A DNA stretch of 64,000 bases from Parafrankia discariae (GCF_000373365.1 NZ_KB891208.1:310001-374000); one strand, 5' to 3'; counted from the stretch's first letter, positions 35,512 through 48,306 are shown. The notes: generated from the letters alone by a model not told the origin. Numbers and translations: made by a program.

Positions 35512-36063
35512 TCAGGTAACACCGCCGTGATGCGGGCGCGGGTCGGCCAGCGCGTCGATCGCGCGGGCGTCCAGCCGCCAGGTGGTCCACTCCGAGGTGG
35601 GTGCCGCCCCCACCGACCGGTAGAAGTCGTGCGCGGGGGTGTTCCAGTCCAGGACGGCCCATTCCAGCCGTTGGTAGCCGCGCCGCCCGCAGATCCGGGC
35701 GAGCTCGGTCAGCAGCTCCCGGCCGTGCCCGGCGCGGCGGTGCTCGGGCCGGACGAACAGGTCGATCAGGTACATCCCAGTCTTCCCCGTCCAGGTGGAG
35801 AAGGTCGGATGCCACATCGCGAAGCCCACCACGTCGGTGGCGTCGGCACCGGTGGCGGTGGCGGCGTCGTCGGCGGTGGTGGCGGCCGTATCGCCCGGCG
35901 GCCGCGCCACCAGGCAGTACGCCGCGGGTGGTTCGCCGAACAGGGCCGCGGTGAGGTCGTCGGCGGTCATCGCGACCGCGTCCGGCTCGCGCTCGTAGGC
36001 CGCGAGGCCGCGGACCAGGGTGAGGACGGCTGCGACGTCCCCGCGCCGGGCAGGTCTGATCAT
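35512..36063 (-). CDS. GNAT family N-acetyltransferase
   Basis: A 183-residue GNAT protein with YLIDLFVRPEHRRAGHGRELLTEL (the R-x2-G-x-G acetyl-CoA loop) and RLEWAVLDWNTPAHDFYRSVGA. It resembles diamine/polyamine acetyltransferases of the SSAT type; the substrate is not proven. A 20-residue Ala/Thr/Asp-rich loop (TAATTADDAATATGADA) is inserted in the second quarter. The ATG start has AGGAG 6 nt upstream. Confidence 0.88.
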   Translation of the reverse strand: MIRPARRGDVAAVLTLVRGLAAYEREPDAVAMTADDLTAALFGEPPAAYCLVARPPGDTAATTADDAATATGADATDVVGFAMWHPTFSTWTGKTGMYLIDLFVRPEHRRAGHGRELLTELARICGRRGYQRLEWAVLDWNTPAHDFYRSVGAAPTSEWTTWRLDARAIDALADPRPHHGGVT

Positions 36064-36222
36064 GTCCGCTCCTGGCGGGATGCGATCACTGAGATCCCCG
36101 GTGGACGGGCACCCGCCCCACCAGCCGGCGGGACGCCCGAGCCACACGCAAAACCGGACGCCCCCGCCGGCTGGCACTCGGCCACCCGGCGGGAACGCCC
36201 GGCCCTGGCTGTCGCCCGGGAC

Positions 36223-36621
36223 TCAGGCGGCGGCCTTCGTCTCCCAGAAGATCGTGGAGATCTCGTCGATCAGGTCCAGCAGCTTCTGGCCCTGCGTCGG
36301 GTCGACCGAGCCCTTGGCGCCGGCCGCGCCGGCCGCCTTGGTGGCCTGCCAGAACAGGTCGTGCAGCTGGGGGTACTTCTCCAGGTGGTTCGGCTTGAAG
36401 TAGTCGGTCCAGAGCACCCAGAGGTGGTGCTTGACCAGCTCGGCGCGCTCCTCCTTGATGACGAGCGCGCGGGCCCGGAACTCCGGGTCCGTGTTGGCCT
36501 GGTACTTCTCCTGGATGGCCTTGACCGACTGGGCCTCGACCTTCGCCTGGGCCGGGTCGTAGACGCCGCAGGGCAGGTCACAGTGGGCACTGACGCTGAT
36601 CGCGGGATGCAGCAGGCTCAT
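36223..36621 (-). CDS. sodN: nickel superoxide dismutase precursor
   Basis: This 132-residue NiSOD precursor carries the nickel hook HCDLPCGVY after a 12-residue leader (MSLLHPAISVSA). Cleavage in front of His13 frees the histidine that binds Ni with Cys2 and Cys6 of the mature protein. The four-helix body (QAKVEAQSVKAIQEKY, HHLWVLWTDYFKPNHLEKYPQLHDLFW) is typical. The ATG has AGAGG 6 nt upstream. The matching maturation protease, sodX, is divergent rather than downstream. Confidence 0.97.
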   Translation of the reverse strand: MSLLHPAISVSAHCDLPCGVYDPAQAKVEAQSVKAIQEKYQANTDPEFRARALVIKEERAELVKHHLWVLWTDYFKPNHLEKYPQLHDLFWQATKAAGAAGAKGSVDPTQGQKLLDLIDEISTIFWETKAAA

Positions 36622-36773
36622 GCCGCCGTCCTCTCTGTATCGCCTCGGGTCTGTCGCCCAGGGGCGGCCGCGTCCGCGCCGGGCGGGTCGGCCCTGGGTG
36701 GTTGCGATCGCGGGACGTGGCTCGCGAGTGGAAGTCCGCGGACCGGTTTCCCGCCTTCTGGCAACCTACCCCT

Positions 36774-37109
36774 GTGAGCCCACGTGTTTCCGTGCGGGCG
36801 GTCGCTGTCCGCGGCGAGTCGATGCGACCGACCCTGAATGACGGCGACGCCTGCCTCGTGCTGTGGGGCGTGCCACCCCGACCGGGTGACGTGGTGGTGG
36901 CGCGGCTGCCCGAACGGGGGCTGGGGGTCAAACGGGCCGAGTTCACCGACCCGGACGGATCCTGGTGGCTGCGCTCGGACAACGTGCGCGCCGGCACCGA
37001 CAGCGCGACGTTCGGGATGATCCCGGCCGGCGACGTCCTCGGCCGGGTCGTGGCCCGGTACTGGCCACGCCCGCGCCCACTGCGCCGCGGCCGGCCGCCC
37101 CGGGCCTGA
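36774..37109 (+). CDS. sodX: nickel-type SOD maturation protease SodX
   Basis: This 111-residue S26-type peptidase has the nucleophile Ser in RGESMRPTL and the general-base Lys in LGVKRAEF. It has no membrane anchor, as usual for SodX, which removes the SodN leader in the cytosol. The GTG start fits the family's short N-terminus. It lies 152 bp from sodN in the opposite direction. The Arg/Pro-rich C-terminus (RPRPLRRGRPPRA) is variable. Confidence 0.88.
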   Translation: MSPRVSVRAVAVRGESMRPTLNDGDACLVLWGVPPRPGDVVVARLPERGLGVKRAEFTDPDGSWWLRSDNVRAGTDSATFGMIPAGDVLGRVVARYWPRPRPLRRGRPPRA

Positions 37110-37131
37110 ACCGCCCGCGGGAGCGGTGCGG

Positions 37132-37755
37132 TCAGCCGCGGCTCGCGCCGGTGCTCAGCGGCCGCAGCGAGTCGTAGAAGGCTCGGCAGTCTGCGTAGGT
37201 GGGGAGCAGGCCCGCCGCCGCGGCCTGGCTCAGCGTGGGCGCCGCGGTGTCCTTCTCCGACAGCAGCGGGGTCAGCTCGGCCGGCCACGGCAGGGCCAGG
37301 TCGGGATCGAGCGGGTTGATCCCGAACTCGCGCTCCGGCGTGTACGGCGTGGAGCACAGGTAGGTGATCGCGGCGCCGTCCGTCAACGCCATGAAGGCGT
37401 GCCCGAGCCCCTCGGACACGTACAGGCCCCGCCGGTCGACGTCGTCGAGCAGGACGGCCGCGTGCGACCCGAAGGTCGGCGAACCGACCCGGATGTCGAC
37501 GACGCAGTCCAGTACCCGGCCGCTGACACAGGTCACGTACTTTGCCTGGCTGGGCGGCACCTGGGCGTAGTGCACGCCGCGCAGCGTTCCCGCCCGGCTG
37601 ACACTGGCGTTCGCCTGGGCGAGTTCAAGCCGGTGCCCGGTCACCGATTCCAGCGCGTCCACACGGAACCATTCTAGGAATGTTCCGCGCGGGTCGGAGT
37701 GCTGGCGAGGGGTGAACAACCAGGCATCGGCGATCGGCAGCTCGGTTACCTCCAC
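37132..37755 (-). CDS. dTDP-4-dehydrorhamnose 3,5-epimerase family protein
   Basis: A 207-residue cupin of the RmlC family with DPRGTFLEWF, TLRGVHYAQVPPSQAKYVTCVSG (catalytic His), GLGHAFMAL and YLCSTPYTPEREFGINPLDPDL. It epimerises a dTDP-4-keto-6-deoxy sugar. No rmlA, B or D is nearby, so the sugar product is unknown. The GTG start is placed 8 nt after TAGCGT, which looks like a leaderless -10 box, and no Shine-Dalgarno sequence precedes it. Confidence 0.9.
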   Translation of the reverse strand: MEVTELPIADAWLFTPRQHSDPRGTFLEWFRVDALESVTGHRLELAQANASVSRAGTLRGVHYAQVPPSQAKYVTCVSGRVLDCVVDIRVGSPTFGSHAAVLLDDVDRRGLYVSEGLGHAFMALTDGAAITYLCSTPYTPEREFGINPLDPDLALPWPAELTPLLSEKDTAAPTLSQAAAAGLLPTYADCRAFYDSLRPLSTGASRG

Positions 37756-38717
37756 GACAACGCACGCTACTAGGTTGGGCGCGGCGATTCCCGGCCAGCC
37801 TCGTCGCCTGCCGTGTGCCGTCGGTGGACGTGCCGCTTCGGCTGGTTGACATCGGGATCGGCCCGACACGTGCGGCTTCCACTCCGTGAGATGACGGTCG
37901 GCGGATGGTGATCGCGGGTCGACCCGAGCCGCGTTCGAAACCCCCGTGCGTCGCCTGTCGCACTCCGCGGGTCCACGGACGAACAACGCTCGCGTTTCGA
38001 GTGAATCGTCTCACGCTTTATCGGTGGTGGATGTGTCGCGAGGCACGCGATCATTGCCGCCGCGGCTGTGCGGAAACCAGTCCGAAACGCGGCGGATTCC
38101 GCGCCCGGGCCGACGCTGCGGGCCGGTTTCGGCTCGTTTCCGAAAACGCAACGGGAGCTCCGGCGGCGGCCTTCCGGCGCGTCGCCGGGAGCGGACCGGC
38201 GCCCCGCCCCGAGCCACCGCCCGCCGTCGGGTCGGGCCGGGCGCCGTAGCGTGCCGCCGGGTGTGCCGGACCTGGCGGCACGGACTCCGCGCGACGCCGC
38301 CCCCCGGAGTCGGATGGGCGACAGGTGCGGAAACGCGGGACGACGGACGGCTGTGAACGGCCTGGGCCGGACTCATCGCGGGGAGCCCGACAAGTGCCAT
38401 TACGTCACAGTTCAGCTACTTCGCGGCGTCCGGGCGGCGCACGCATGTTTCACGCGGATGTCATCCGGGGTTGGCCGCAGGTGAACCGGACCAGGAGGCC
38501 CGGAGCCTCGCGCGTGTCATATTGGAAGCAGCGTCGGGCCACCCCCGTCGCAGGCATGTGGCAGTCCAGCCGCCTCACACGTCGAGGCGGCGCAGCAGTG
38601 CCCGCAGCCCCGCGAACGCCCGATCTTCGCCGGGGCCCCGGGAACGTCCAGCCACGTCCGGTCAGTGACACCGTTCGCCGGACGGAACCGCCGTGGCTTG
38701 TCCGAGGAGCCCCTTTC
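37756..38717. other. 962-bp gap without a supported gene; contains an inverted repeat
   Basis: No reading frame here shows family features. An imperfect inverted repeat has arms CGGAAACCAGTCCGAAAC (38071-38088) and GGTTTCGGCTCGTTTCCG (38125-38142). The arms pair except in the middle and would make a long hairpin with a 36-nt loop. A smaller perfect hairpin, CCGCCTC-acacgtc-GAGGCGG, is at 38570-38590 in the presumed leader of the malic enzyme gene. The region should hold two divergent promoters and perhaps an RNA gene. Confidence 0.5.
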
Positions 38718-39992
38718 GTGACCGCAACCACAGACCACACGACCCTCGACTCGTCCCTCGCGGCCCCGACCGATGGGCCCGTCTCGCCCGCGGCACCGGT
38801 GACGTCGCCGGGGTTCGACGGGCCGAGCCCGCGCCCGTCCGACGACGACCCCGCCTTCGCGCTGCACCGCGGCGGGAAGATCGGAATCGGGCTGACCGCA
38901 CCCCTGAACAACCGCGAGGACCTCTCGCTCGCCTACACCCCCGGCGTGGCCCGGGTGTGCACGGCGATCGCCGAGACGCCGGCCCTGGCCGACGAGTACA
39001 CCTGGCGTGCCAACACTGTGATCGTCGTGACCGACGGAACGGCCGTCCTGGGCCTGGGTGACATCGGCCCCGCGGCCGCCCTGCCGGTGATGGAGGGCAA
39101 GGCGGCCCTCTTCAAGCACTTCGGTGGGGTCGACGCGGTGCCGATCTGCCTCGACTGCACCGACGTCGAGGAGATCGTCGACACGGTCGCCCGCCTCGCC
39201 CCGGGCTTCGGTGGAGTGAACCTCGAGGACATCTCAGCCCCGCGCTGCTTCGCGATCGAGTCGATGCTGCAGGACCGCGTCGACATCCCCGTCTTCCACG
39301 ACGACCAGCACGGCACCGCGATCGTCGCGCTCGCCGCGCTGGAGAACGCCGCGCGGCTGACCGGGCGCACCCTCGGCGACCTGCGGGCCGTCGTGTCGGG
39401 CGCCGGTGCCGCCGGCGTGGCCGTGACCCGCATCCTGCTCGCCGCCGGCATCGGTGACATCGCCGTCGGCGACAGCCGCGGCATGATCTACCCCGGTCGG
39501 GACGGCCTGACGACGGTCAAGGCCGCCCTCGCCGCCGAGACGAACAAGGCGGGCCTGCGCGGTTCGATCAACGAGGCGCTGGCCGGGGCGGACGTCTACC
39601 TCGGCCTCTCCGCGGGCAAGGTGCCCGAGGAATCCGTCGCCACGATGGCTCCGGAGGCGATCGTCTTCGCGATGGCGAACCCGGATCCGGAGATCGACCC
39701 CGAGATCGCCCACAAGTACGCCCGGATCGTGGCCACCGGCCGCAGCGACTACCCGAACCAGATCAACAACGTGCTGGCCTTCCCGGGTGTCTTCCGGGGC
39801 GCGCTGGACGTGCGTGCCAGCCGGGTCACCGAGGGCATGAAGCTCGCGGCCGCCCGGGCGCTCGCCGACGTGATCGCCGACGAGCTGGCCGATGACAACA
39901 TCATCCCGAGCGTCTTCGACAAGCGTGTCGCGCCCGCGGTCTCGACCGCCGTCGCCGCGGCAGCCCGCGCCGACGGAGTCGCCCGCCGCTAG
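38718..39992 (+). CDS. NAD(P)-dependent malic enzyme
   Basis: This 424-residue enzyme decarboxylates malate to pyruvate. Motifs are LAYTPGVARVC, VVTDGTAVLGLGDIGP, ALFKHFGGVDAVPI, FHDDQHGTAIVALAAL and the dinucleotide site VVSGAGAAGVAVTRIL. It lacks the C-terminal phosphotransacetylase-like domain of E. coli MaeB. The first 50 residues are Ser/Pro/Thr-rich. The GTG has GAGGAGC 8 nt upstream. The related Streptomyces gene also lies near sodN/sodX. Confidence 0.94.
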   Translation: MTATTDHTTLDSSLAAPTDGPVSPAAPVTSPGFDGPSPRPSDDDPAFALHRGGKIGIGLTAPLNNREDLSLAYTPGVARVCTAIAETPALADEYTWRANTVIVVTDGTAVLGLGDIGPAAALPVMEGKAALFKHFGGVDAVPICLDCTDVEEIVDTVARLAPGFGGVNLEDISAPRCFAIESMLQDRVDIPVFHDDQHGTAIVALAALENAARLTGRTLGDLRAVVSGAGAAGVAVTRILLAAGIGDIAVGDSRGMIYPGRDGLTTVKAALAAETNKAGLRGSINEALAGADVYLGLSAGKVPEESVATMAPEAIVFAMANPDPEIDPEIAHKYARIVATGRSDYPNQINNVLAFPGVFRGALDVRASRVTEGMKLAAARALADVIADELADDNIIPSVFDKRVAPAVSTAVAAAARADGVARR

Positions 39993-40034
39993 CAGCACAC
40001 CTCCGCGGGCCCCCGCGGGCCCTGTGGCGAAACC

Positions 40035-40074
40035 GTGGCGGGTGAGCGAGTCCCCGGACTCGCTCACCCGCCAC
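40035..40074. terminator. 19-bp bidirectional terminator after the malic enzyme gene
   Basis: A perfect inverted repeat with left arm GTGGCGGGTGAGCGAGTCC and a CC centre. It lies between the malic enzyme stop and the stop of the convergent zinc-ribbon gene. Confidence 0.85.
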
Positions 40075-40093
40075 GCTTGTCTGGACGGGGGGC

Positions 40094-40384
40094 TCAGACC
40101 CGGCCGCAGCCGGGGCAGGGGCGGTTCTCGCTGGCCTCGGTCAGCGGGCGCAGCGCGCCACAGCCCTTGTAGGAGCAGCAGACGAAGTCCGCCGACGGGA
40201 CGATGATCACCGGGTCGCCCTCCGTCACGAGCACCACCGGCGGTTCCGGTACGGGGACCGGCCGGCGTCGTCGCCAGCCGAACCGGCGGCGGTCGCCGTC
40301 CCGGACGAGCCCATCTCGGGCGACCCCGTTCCGGCCGCCCCCGTCCCGGCTGGCCGAGGCCGGCGTACTCCCCTGGGTAACCAC
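40094..40384 (-). CDS. small zinc-ribbon-like hypothetical protein
   Basis: A protein of about 96 residues whose C-terminus carries CCSYKGCGALRP and CPGCGRV, a probable four-Cys zinc ribbon. The middle is Arg/Pro/Val-rich (RRRFGWRRRRPVPVPEPP), and VVLVTEGDPVIIVPS forms two strands. I do not recognise the family. The start is uncertain: GTG at 40382-40384 fits, and a later in-frame GTG would leave only the last 44 residues. It is convergent with the malic enzyme gene and divergent from the oxidoreductase. Confidence 0.55.
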   Translation of the reverse strand: MVTQGSTPASASRDGGGRNGVARDGLVRDGDRRRFGWRRRRPVPVPEPPVVLVTEGDPVIIVPSADFVCCSYKGCGALRPLTEASENRPCPGCGRV

Positions 40385-40655
40385 GGGATTGAGTTCAACA
40401 CATCCGGTCCGACCGCGCGACGGCCGGGCTACCGAAGCCCGCCGGTCGGCCGGTGGTCGATCTCCCCGGTCGCCCCGGCGTGCGGGAGGGATCCGGGCGA
40501 ACCATGACGAAGAACGACGGTGGCGTCGGGCCGTGTCGTATGCCGCGTTCCCCGGAACCGGACACGGATCGGACACGGACCGGAAGCCCGGAGCGGGCGA
40601 CGGGGACGGGCGGTTCGGTGGCGTCGCCGGGCGGCGTCGTCCTAGGGTTGCGCTC

Positions 40656-41630
40656 GTGCTCGCCGCCGCCGCCGTCGCCATCGACCCGGACGATCCGCTG
40701 GCCGGCCTCGCGGTCGGCGACCAGCCGGAACCGGTCGTGCCCGAAGGCTGGACCACGGTCACCGTGCGGGCCGCCGCGCTGAACCACCACGATCTGTTCA
40801 GCCTGCGCGGCGTCGGGCTGCCACCCGAGCGTCTGCCCATGATCCTGGGCTGCGACGCGGCCGGGGTCAGCGCGGACGGCGACGAGGTGATCATCCACGC
40901 GGTCATCGGTGACCCGGCTCGCGGCGACGGTGACGAGACCCTGGACCCGAAGCGGACCCTGCTCTCCGAGCTGCATCCCGGCACGCTCGCGGAGCGGATC
41001 GCCGTCCCACGGGGCAACCTCGTGCCCAAGCCGGCGGCCCTGTCGTGGGAGGAGGCGGCCTGCCTGCCCACGGCCTGGCTCACCGCGTACCGCATGGTGG
41101 TCAGCCGGGCGGGCCTGCCGGCGGACGGCGGCGGGACGCTGCTCGTCCAGGGTGCCGGCGGCGGAGTGTCCACCGCGGCCCTGATGATCGGCAAGGCGGC
41201 GGGTCACACCGTGTTCGTCACCTCCCGGGACGAGTCCAAGCGCAGGCGGGCGCTCGAGCTCGGGGCCGATCTGGCCGTCGAGTCGGGGGCGCGCCTGCCG
41301 AAGCGGGTCGACGCCGTCATCGAGACGGTCGGGGCCGCCACCTGGTCGCACTCGGTGCGTTCACTGCGCCCGGGTGGCCGGATCGTCTGCTCCGGGGCCA
41401 CCAGCGGCCCGAACCCGCCGGCCGAGCTCAACCGCATCTTCTTCCTGCAGCTCTCGGTGATCGGTTCGACGATGGGCACGCGCGGCGAGCTCGCCGAGCT
41501 GGTCGACCTCCTGGAACGCACCGGCACCCGCCCGCTCGTAGACGACGTCCGCCCGCTCGCCGACGCCCGGGTCTCCTTCGGGCGTCTCGCGGCCGGCGAG
41601 GTCTTCGGCAAGCTCGTCCTGACCGTCTAG
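40656..41630 (+). CDS. zinc-binding dehydrogenase / quinone oxidoreductase-like (MDR family)
   Basis: A 324-residue medium-chain dehydrogenase with VTVRAAALNHHDLFSLRGVG, ILGCDAAGV, LVQGAGGGVSTAALMIGKAAG (NADPH site), VDAVIETVGAATW and a typical C-terminus GEVFGKLVLTV. No structural zinc Cys cluster is seen, so it is closer to zinc-independent quinone reductases. The start is GTG 7 nt after TAGGGT, a leaderless arrangement. The gene end is a 12-bp near-tandem duplication carrying the stop. Confidence 0.88.
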   Translation: MLAAAAVAIDPDDPLAGLAVGDQPEPVVPEGWTTVTVRAAALNHHDLFSLRGVGLPPERLPMILGCDAAGVSADGDEVIIHAVIGDPARGDGDETLDPKRTLLSELHPGTLAERIAVPRGNLVPKPAALSWEEAACLPTAWLTAYRMVVSRAGLPADGGGTLLVQGAGGGVSTAALMIGKAAGHTVFVTSRDESKRRRALELGADLAVESGARLPKRVDAVIETVGAATWSHSVRSLRPGGRIVCSGATSGPNPPAELNRIFFLQLSVIGSTMGTRGELAELVDLLERTGTRPLVDDVRPLADARVSFGRLAAGEVFGKLVLTV

Positions 41631-41694
41631 CCGACCGTCTGGCCGCGCGCGGCCGACCGGCCCCGGGCACACCGGCCCGGTGCCCGGCGGTGGG

Positions 41695-41874
41695 TCAGAG
41701 GTCCGGGTCGTCGTCGGGGCGGGCCAGCCAGGTCGCGAGCTGCTCGACGGCGTCCTCGAACTGCGGGTGCAGGTCGACGAAGGTGCGCAGGGCGTCGGCG
41801 AGCGAGTCGAACGACACCGATTCCTCGCCGCGGCGGGCGGCCAGCTCCTCGATGCCCCGGTCGGTGAAGTACAT
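41695..41874 (-). CDS. DUF6104 family protein (59 aa)
   Basis: A small acidic protein, MYFTDRGIEELAARRGEESV then SFDSLADALRTFVDLHPQFE, ending DDDPDL. The form matches DUF6104 proteins that lie directly beside kgd in Streptomyces. It has no membrane part; function is unknown. The ATG start follows TACCTT by 6 nt, suggesting leaderless translation. A strong hairpin separates it from kgd, so it is transcribed independently. Confidence 0.85.
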   Translation of the reverse strand: MYFTDRGIEELAARRGEESVSFDSLADALRTFVDLHPQFEDAVEQLATWLARPDDDPDL

Positions 41875-41918
41875 GGTGGAAAGGTATCCGCCCCGACCGG
41901 GCGGCGGCGCCAACGAGG

Positions 41919-41967
41919 TCCGGCGGTGCGCCGGGCCCGAAGTAAACGGGCCCGGCGCACCGCCGGA
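41919..41967 (-). terminator. 21-bp stem terminator after kgd
   Basis: A perfect 21-bp inverted repeat (inner arm CGGCGGTGCGCCGGGCCCG) with the 7-nt loop AAGTAAA. It begins 51 bp after the kgd stop, in the kgd direction, and lies just upstream of the DUF6104 start. Confidence 0.85.
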
Positions 41968-42017
41968 GGTGTCTCCTGACCGGCACGCGGCCGGCTGGCA
42001 CGGGTGTGCCGCTGGGG

Positions 42018-45728
<3,711 letters not shown>

Positions 45729-46146
45729 GGGGCCAATCGCCTCTATCCACGGTGTACATCTCTCGCCTGTTCACAGGCCCTTCGCTACCGTCTGCTCAGG
45801 TTACCCGCCGTGGAGGGACCCGCTTGAGGTGCCCTGCCAGACGTCACATCACAATTGACACCATTTGGCCGGGTCGATCGGTTGGCCGGTGTTCCCGCCG
45901 GGCCGTCCGTCGGCCGTGGGTGGCTTTCCCTGACACCAGAAGCAATGGTCAGGCGACGGACGCGGTCCGGACCGACCGGCGGGCGTGGTCCGCGGGGGGT
46001 TCTTGACGCCCGTCCGAGGCTCCCGGTGGCGTCCTCGCCCCCGTCGCTCGCCGGGTGATCACGCGGCCCGGTCGCGTCGCTCTGGGTGACTGCCGGCCGG
46101 GGATCGGTCGGCGCGGAACCAGCACGTCAGGGGAGCCGGCAGAGGG
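45729..46146. other. divergent intergenic region between kgd and the hydantoinase gene
   Basis: No gene was found in 418 bp. TTGACA at 45855-45860 has no clear -10. On the minus strand GTGGATAGAGG, about 20 nt before the kgd start, may contain its -10 box. Confidence 0.4.
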
Positions 46147-48306
46147 GTGGAAAGCCGCGTGGTCGATCACGAGGAGTCAGCCGCCGGTCGGGGCCGTCCC
46201 GCCGGCAGGGTCCGCCTCGGAGTGGACGTCGGCGGCACCTTCACCGACCTGGTCGCCGTCGACCCGGACGGCGCGGTGCGGTTCGCCAAGGTCCCCTCGG
46301 TGCCCGCCGACCCGTCCGACGGGGTGCTCGCCGCCCTCGCCGTCGCGGAGCTGGACGGACCGCTCGTGGGCACGTTCGCCCACGGCACCACCGTCGCGAC
46401 GAACGCGCTGCTGGAGCGGGCCGGGGCCCGCACGGCCCTGGTGACCACCCGCGGGTTCCGCGACGTGATCGAGATCGGCCGGCAGAACCGACCGTCGCTC
46501 TACGACCTGACCCTGGACCGGCCGCCGGCCCTCGTCCCGCGCGAGCTGCGCTTCACCGTGGCGGAACGGTGCGGCCCGCACGGGGTGCTCGAGCCGCTGC
46601 GGGCCGCCGAGGTGGACCGGGTCGTCGAGGAGGTCGCGGCCGTCCCCGGCCTCGACGCGGTCGCCGTGTGCCTGCTGTTCTCCTTCGCCCACCCCGACCA
46701 CGAGCGCACCGTCGCGACCGCGCTGCGCGCCCGGCTGCCCGGGGTCACGGTGGTGGCCTCCAGCGAGGTCCTGCCGGTCTTCCGCGAGTACGAGCGGTTC
46801 ACCACCGCCGTCGCCGACGCCTACCTGACCCCGCGGCTGTCGTCCTATCTGCGGGCGCTCGAGCGGCGCTGCGCCGACCGGGGCCTCACCGTACCGATGA
46901 TCATGCAGTCCTCGGGCGGGGTCACCGAGCTGGCCGAGGCGGCCGGCCACGCCGCCCGCTGCGTGCTCTCCGGGCCGGCCGGGGGAGTGGTCGGCGCCGC
47001 GTACGTGGCCGGTCTGTCCGGCGTGCGCGACCTGTTGACCTTCGACATGGGCGGCACCTCCACCGACGTCGCCCCGGTCCTCGACGGGCAGGCGCTGACC
47101 ACCGCCGAGTCGGTGCTCGCCGGGGTGCCGATCATGCTGCCCACGGTGGACGTCCACTCGGTCAGCGCCGGCGGCGGGTCGATCGCCTGGGTCGACGCCG
47201 GCGGGGCGCTGCGCGTCGGCCCGCGTTCCGCCGGCGCGGACCCGGGACCGGCCTGCTACGGCCGCGGCGGCACCCGGCCCACGGTCACCGACGCCGACCT
47301 CTGCCTCGGCTATCTCGCCGACGGTGCCGGTCTCGGCGGCGAGGTGACGCTCTCCCGGACGGCGGCCGAGGCGGCGCTGCGCGAGCTCGGCGCCCCCCTC
47401 GGGCTCTCGGCGGTCGAGACCGCCGCCGGGGTGGTGGCGGTCGCGGACGCGGAGATGACCCGTGCCCTGCGCGTCGTCTCCGTCGAACGCGGCCTCGACC
47501 CGCGCGAACTCGTGCTGGTCGCCTTCGGTGGAGCCGGTGGGACACACGCCTGCGCGCTCGCCGAGGAGCTGGGGATGACCCGGGTCCTGGTCCCGCTCGC
47601 GGCCGGTGTCCTCTCCGCACTGGGCCTGGCGATCGGCGACGTCCGGCGCGACCACGCCCGCCCGCTCATCGGCCGTCTCGGCGAGGTCGACCTGGCGGCC
47701 GCGTTCACCGACCTGGTCGCGAGCGCCGACCTGGCCGGCGGCCACGGCCCGGTGGACGGCCACGACCCGGCGGGCGCCGGCGCGGTGGTGCTCCAGCGCC
47801 GGCTGGACTGCCGCTACGCGGGGCAGTCCCACGAGCTGACCATCGACGTGGCGGAGCCCGCGGGCGGCAGCGGCGCGGTGGCCGGCGGCGCGAGCGCGGA
47901 CGGCGGTCTCGTCGACGCGGTCCGGGCCGCCTTCGAAGCCGAGCACCTGCGCCGGTACGGGCACGTCGCCGCGGGCCGGGAGATCGAGACGGTGGCCGCC
48001 CGCCTGGTGGTGACCGTGCCGGGGCCCAGGCCGAGACCCGTCGCGCCGAGCCCCGACCCCACGGCGCGCCGCGGCCGGCGACGCGCCTGGACGGACGGTG
48101 CCTGGCACGAGATCGACGTGATTCCCCGAGCGGCCCTCGGGCCGGGAGATATGGTGCGCGGCCCGGCCGTGGTGGAGTTCGCCGAGGCGACCTGCCTGCT
48201 CCGCCGCGACTGGACCGGCGTCGTGGACGACATCGGGACGCTCGTCCTCACGCGCCCGGCGCCGGGCGGTCCAACACCGTCGGGGACGGCGCCGTCCGCC
48301 GTCTGA
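46147..48306 (+). CDS. hydantoinase/oxoprolinase A-type protein (HyuA)
   Basis: A 719-residue ATP-dependent hydantoinase A subunit. It shows VRLGVDVGGTFTDLVAVD, FAHGTTVATNALLERAG, LLTFDMGGTSTDVAPV, SAGGGSIAWVDAGGAL, SAGADPGPACYGRGGT and FGGAGGTHACALAEELG. Such proteins open cyclic amides with a B subunit (HyuB), but no HyuB gene is adjacent, so its partner must be elsewhere or it acts alone. The GTG start has AGAGG just upstream; the conserved fold begins about residue 21. Confidence 0.9.
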   Translation: MESRVVDHEESAAGRGRPAGRVRLGVDVGGTFTDLVAVDPDGAVRFAKVPSVPADPSDGVLAALAVAELDGPLVGTFAHGTTVATNALLERAGARTALVTTRGFRDVIEIGRQNRPSLYDLTLDRPPALVPRELRFTVAERCGPHGVLEPLRAAEVDRVVEEVAAVPGLDAVAVCLLFSFAHPDHERTVATALRARLPGVTVVASSEVLPVFREYERFTTAVADAYLTPRLSSYLRALERRCADRGLTVPMIMQSSGGVTELAEAAGHAARCVLSGPAGGVVGAAYVAGLSGVRDLLTFDMGGTSTDVAPVLDGQALTTAESVLAGVPIMLPTVDVHSVSAGGGSIAWVDAGGALRVGPRSAGADPGPACYGRGGTRPTVTDADLCLGYLADGAGLGGEVTLSRTAAEAALRELGAPLGLSAVETAAGVVAVADAEMTRALRVVSVERGLDPRELVLVAFGGAGGTHACALAEELGMTRVLVPLAAGVLSALGLAIGDVRRDHARPLIGRLGEVDLAAAFTDLVASADLAGGHGPVDGHDPAGAGAVVLQRRLDCRYAGQSHELTIDVAEPAGGSGAVAGGASADGGLVDAVRAAFEAEHLRRYGHVAAGREIETVAARLVVTVPGPRPRPVAPSPDPTARRGRRRAWTDGAWHEIDVIPRAALGPGDMVRGPAVVEFAEATCLLRRDWTGVVDDIGTLVLTRPAPGGPTPSGTAPSAV

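Noticed and set aside
38068-38484. A 138-codon frame in the gap upstream of the malic enzyme gene
   Set aside because: No ribosome site, no family features, and several overlapping frames of equal length; composition only.
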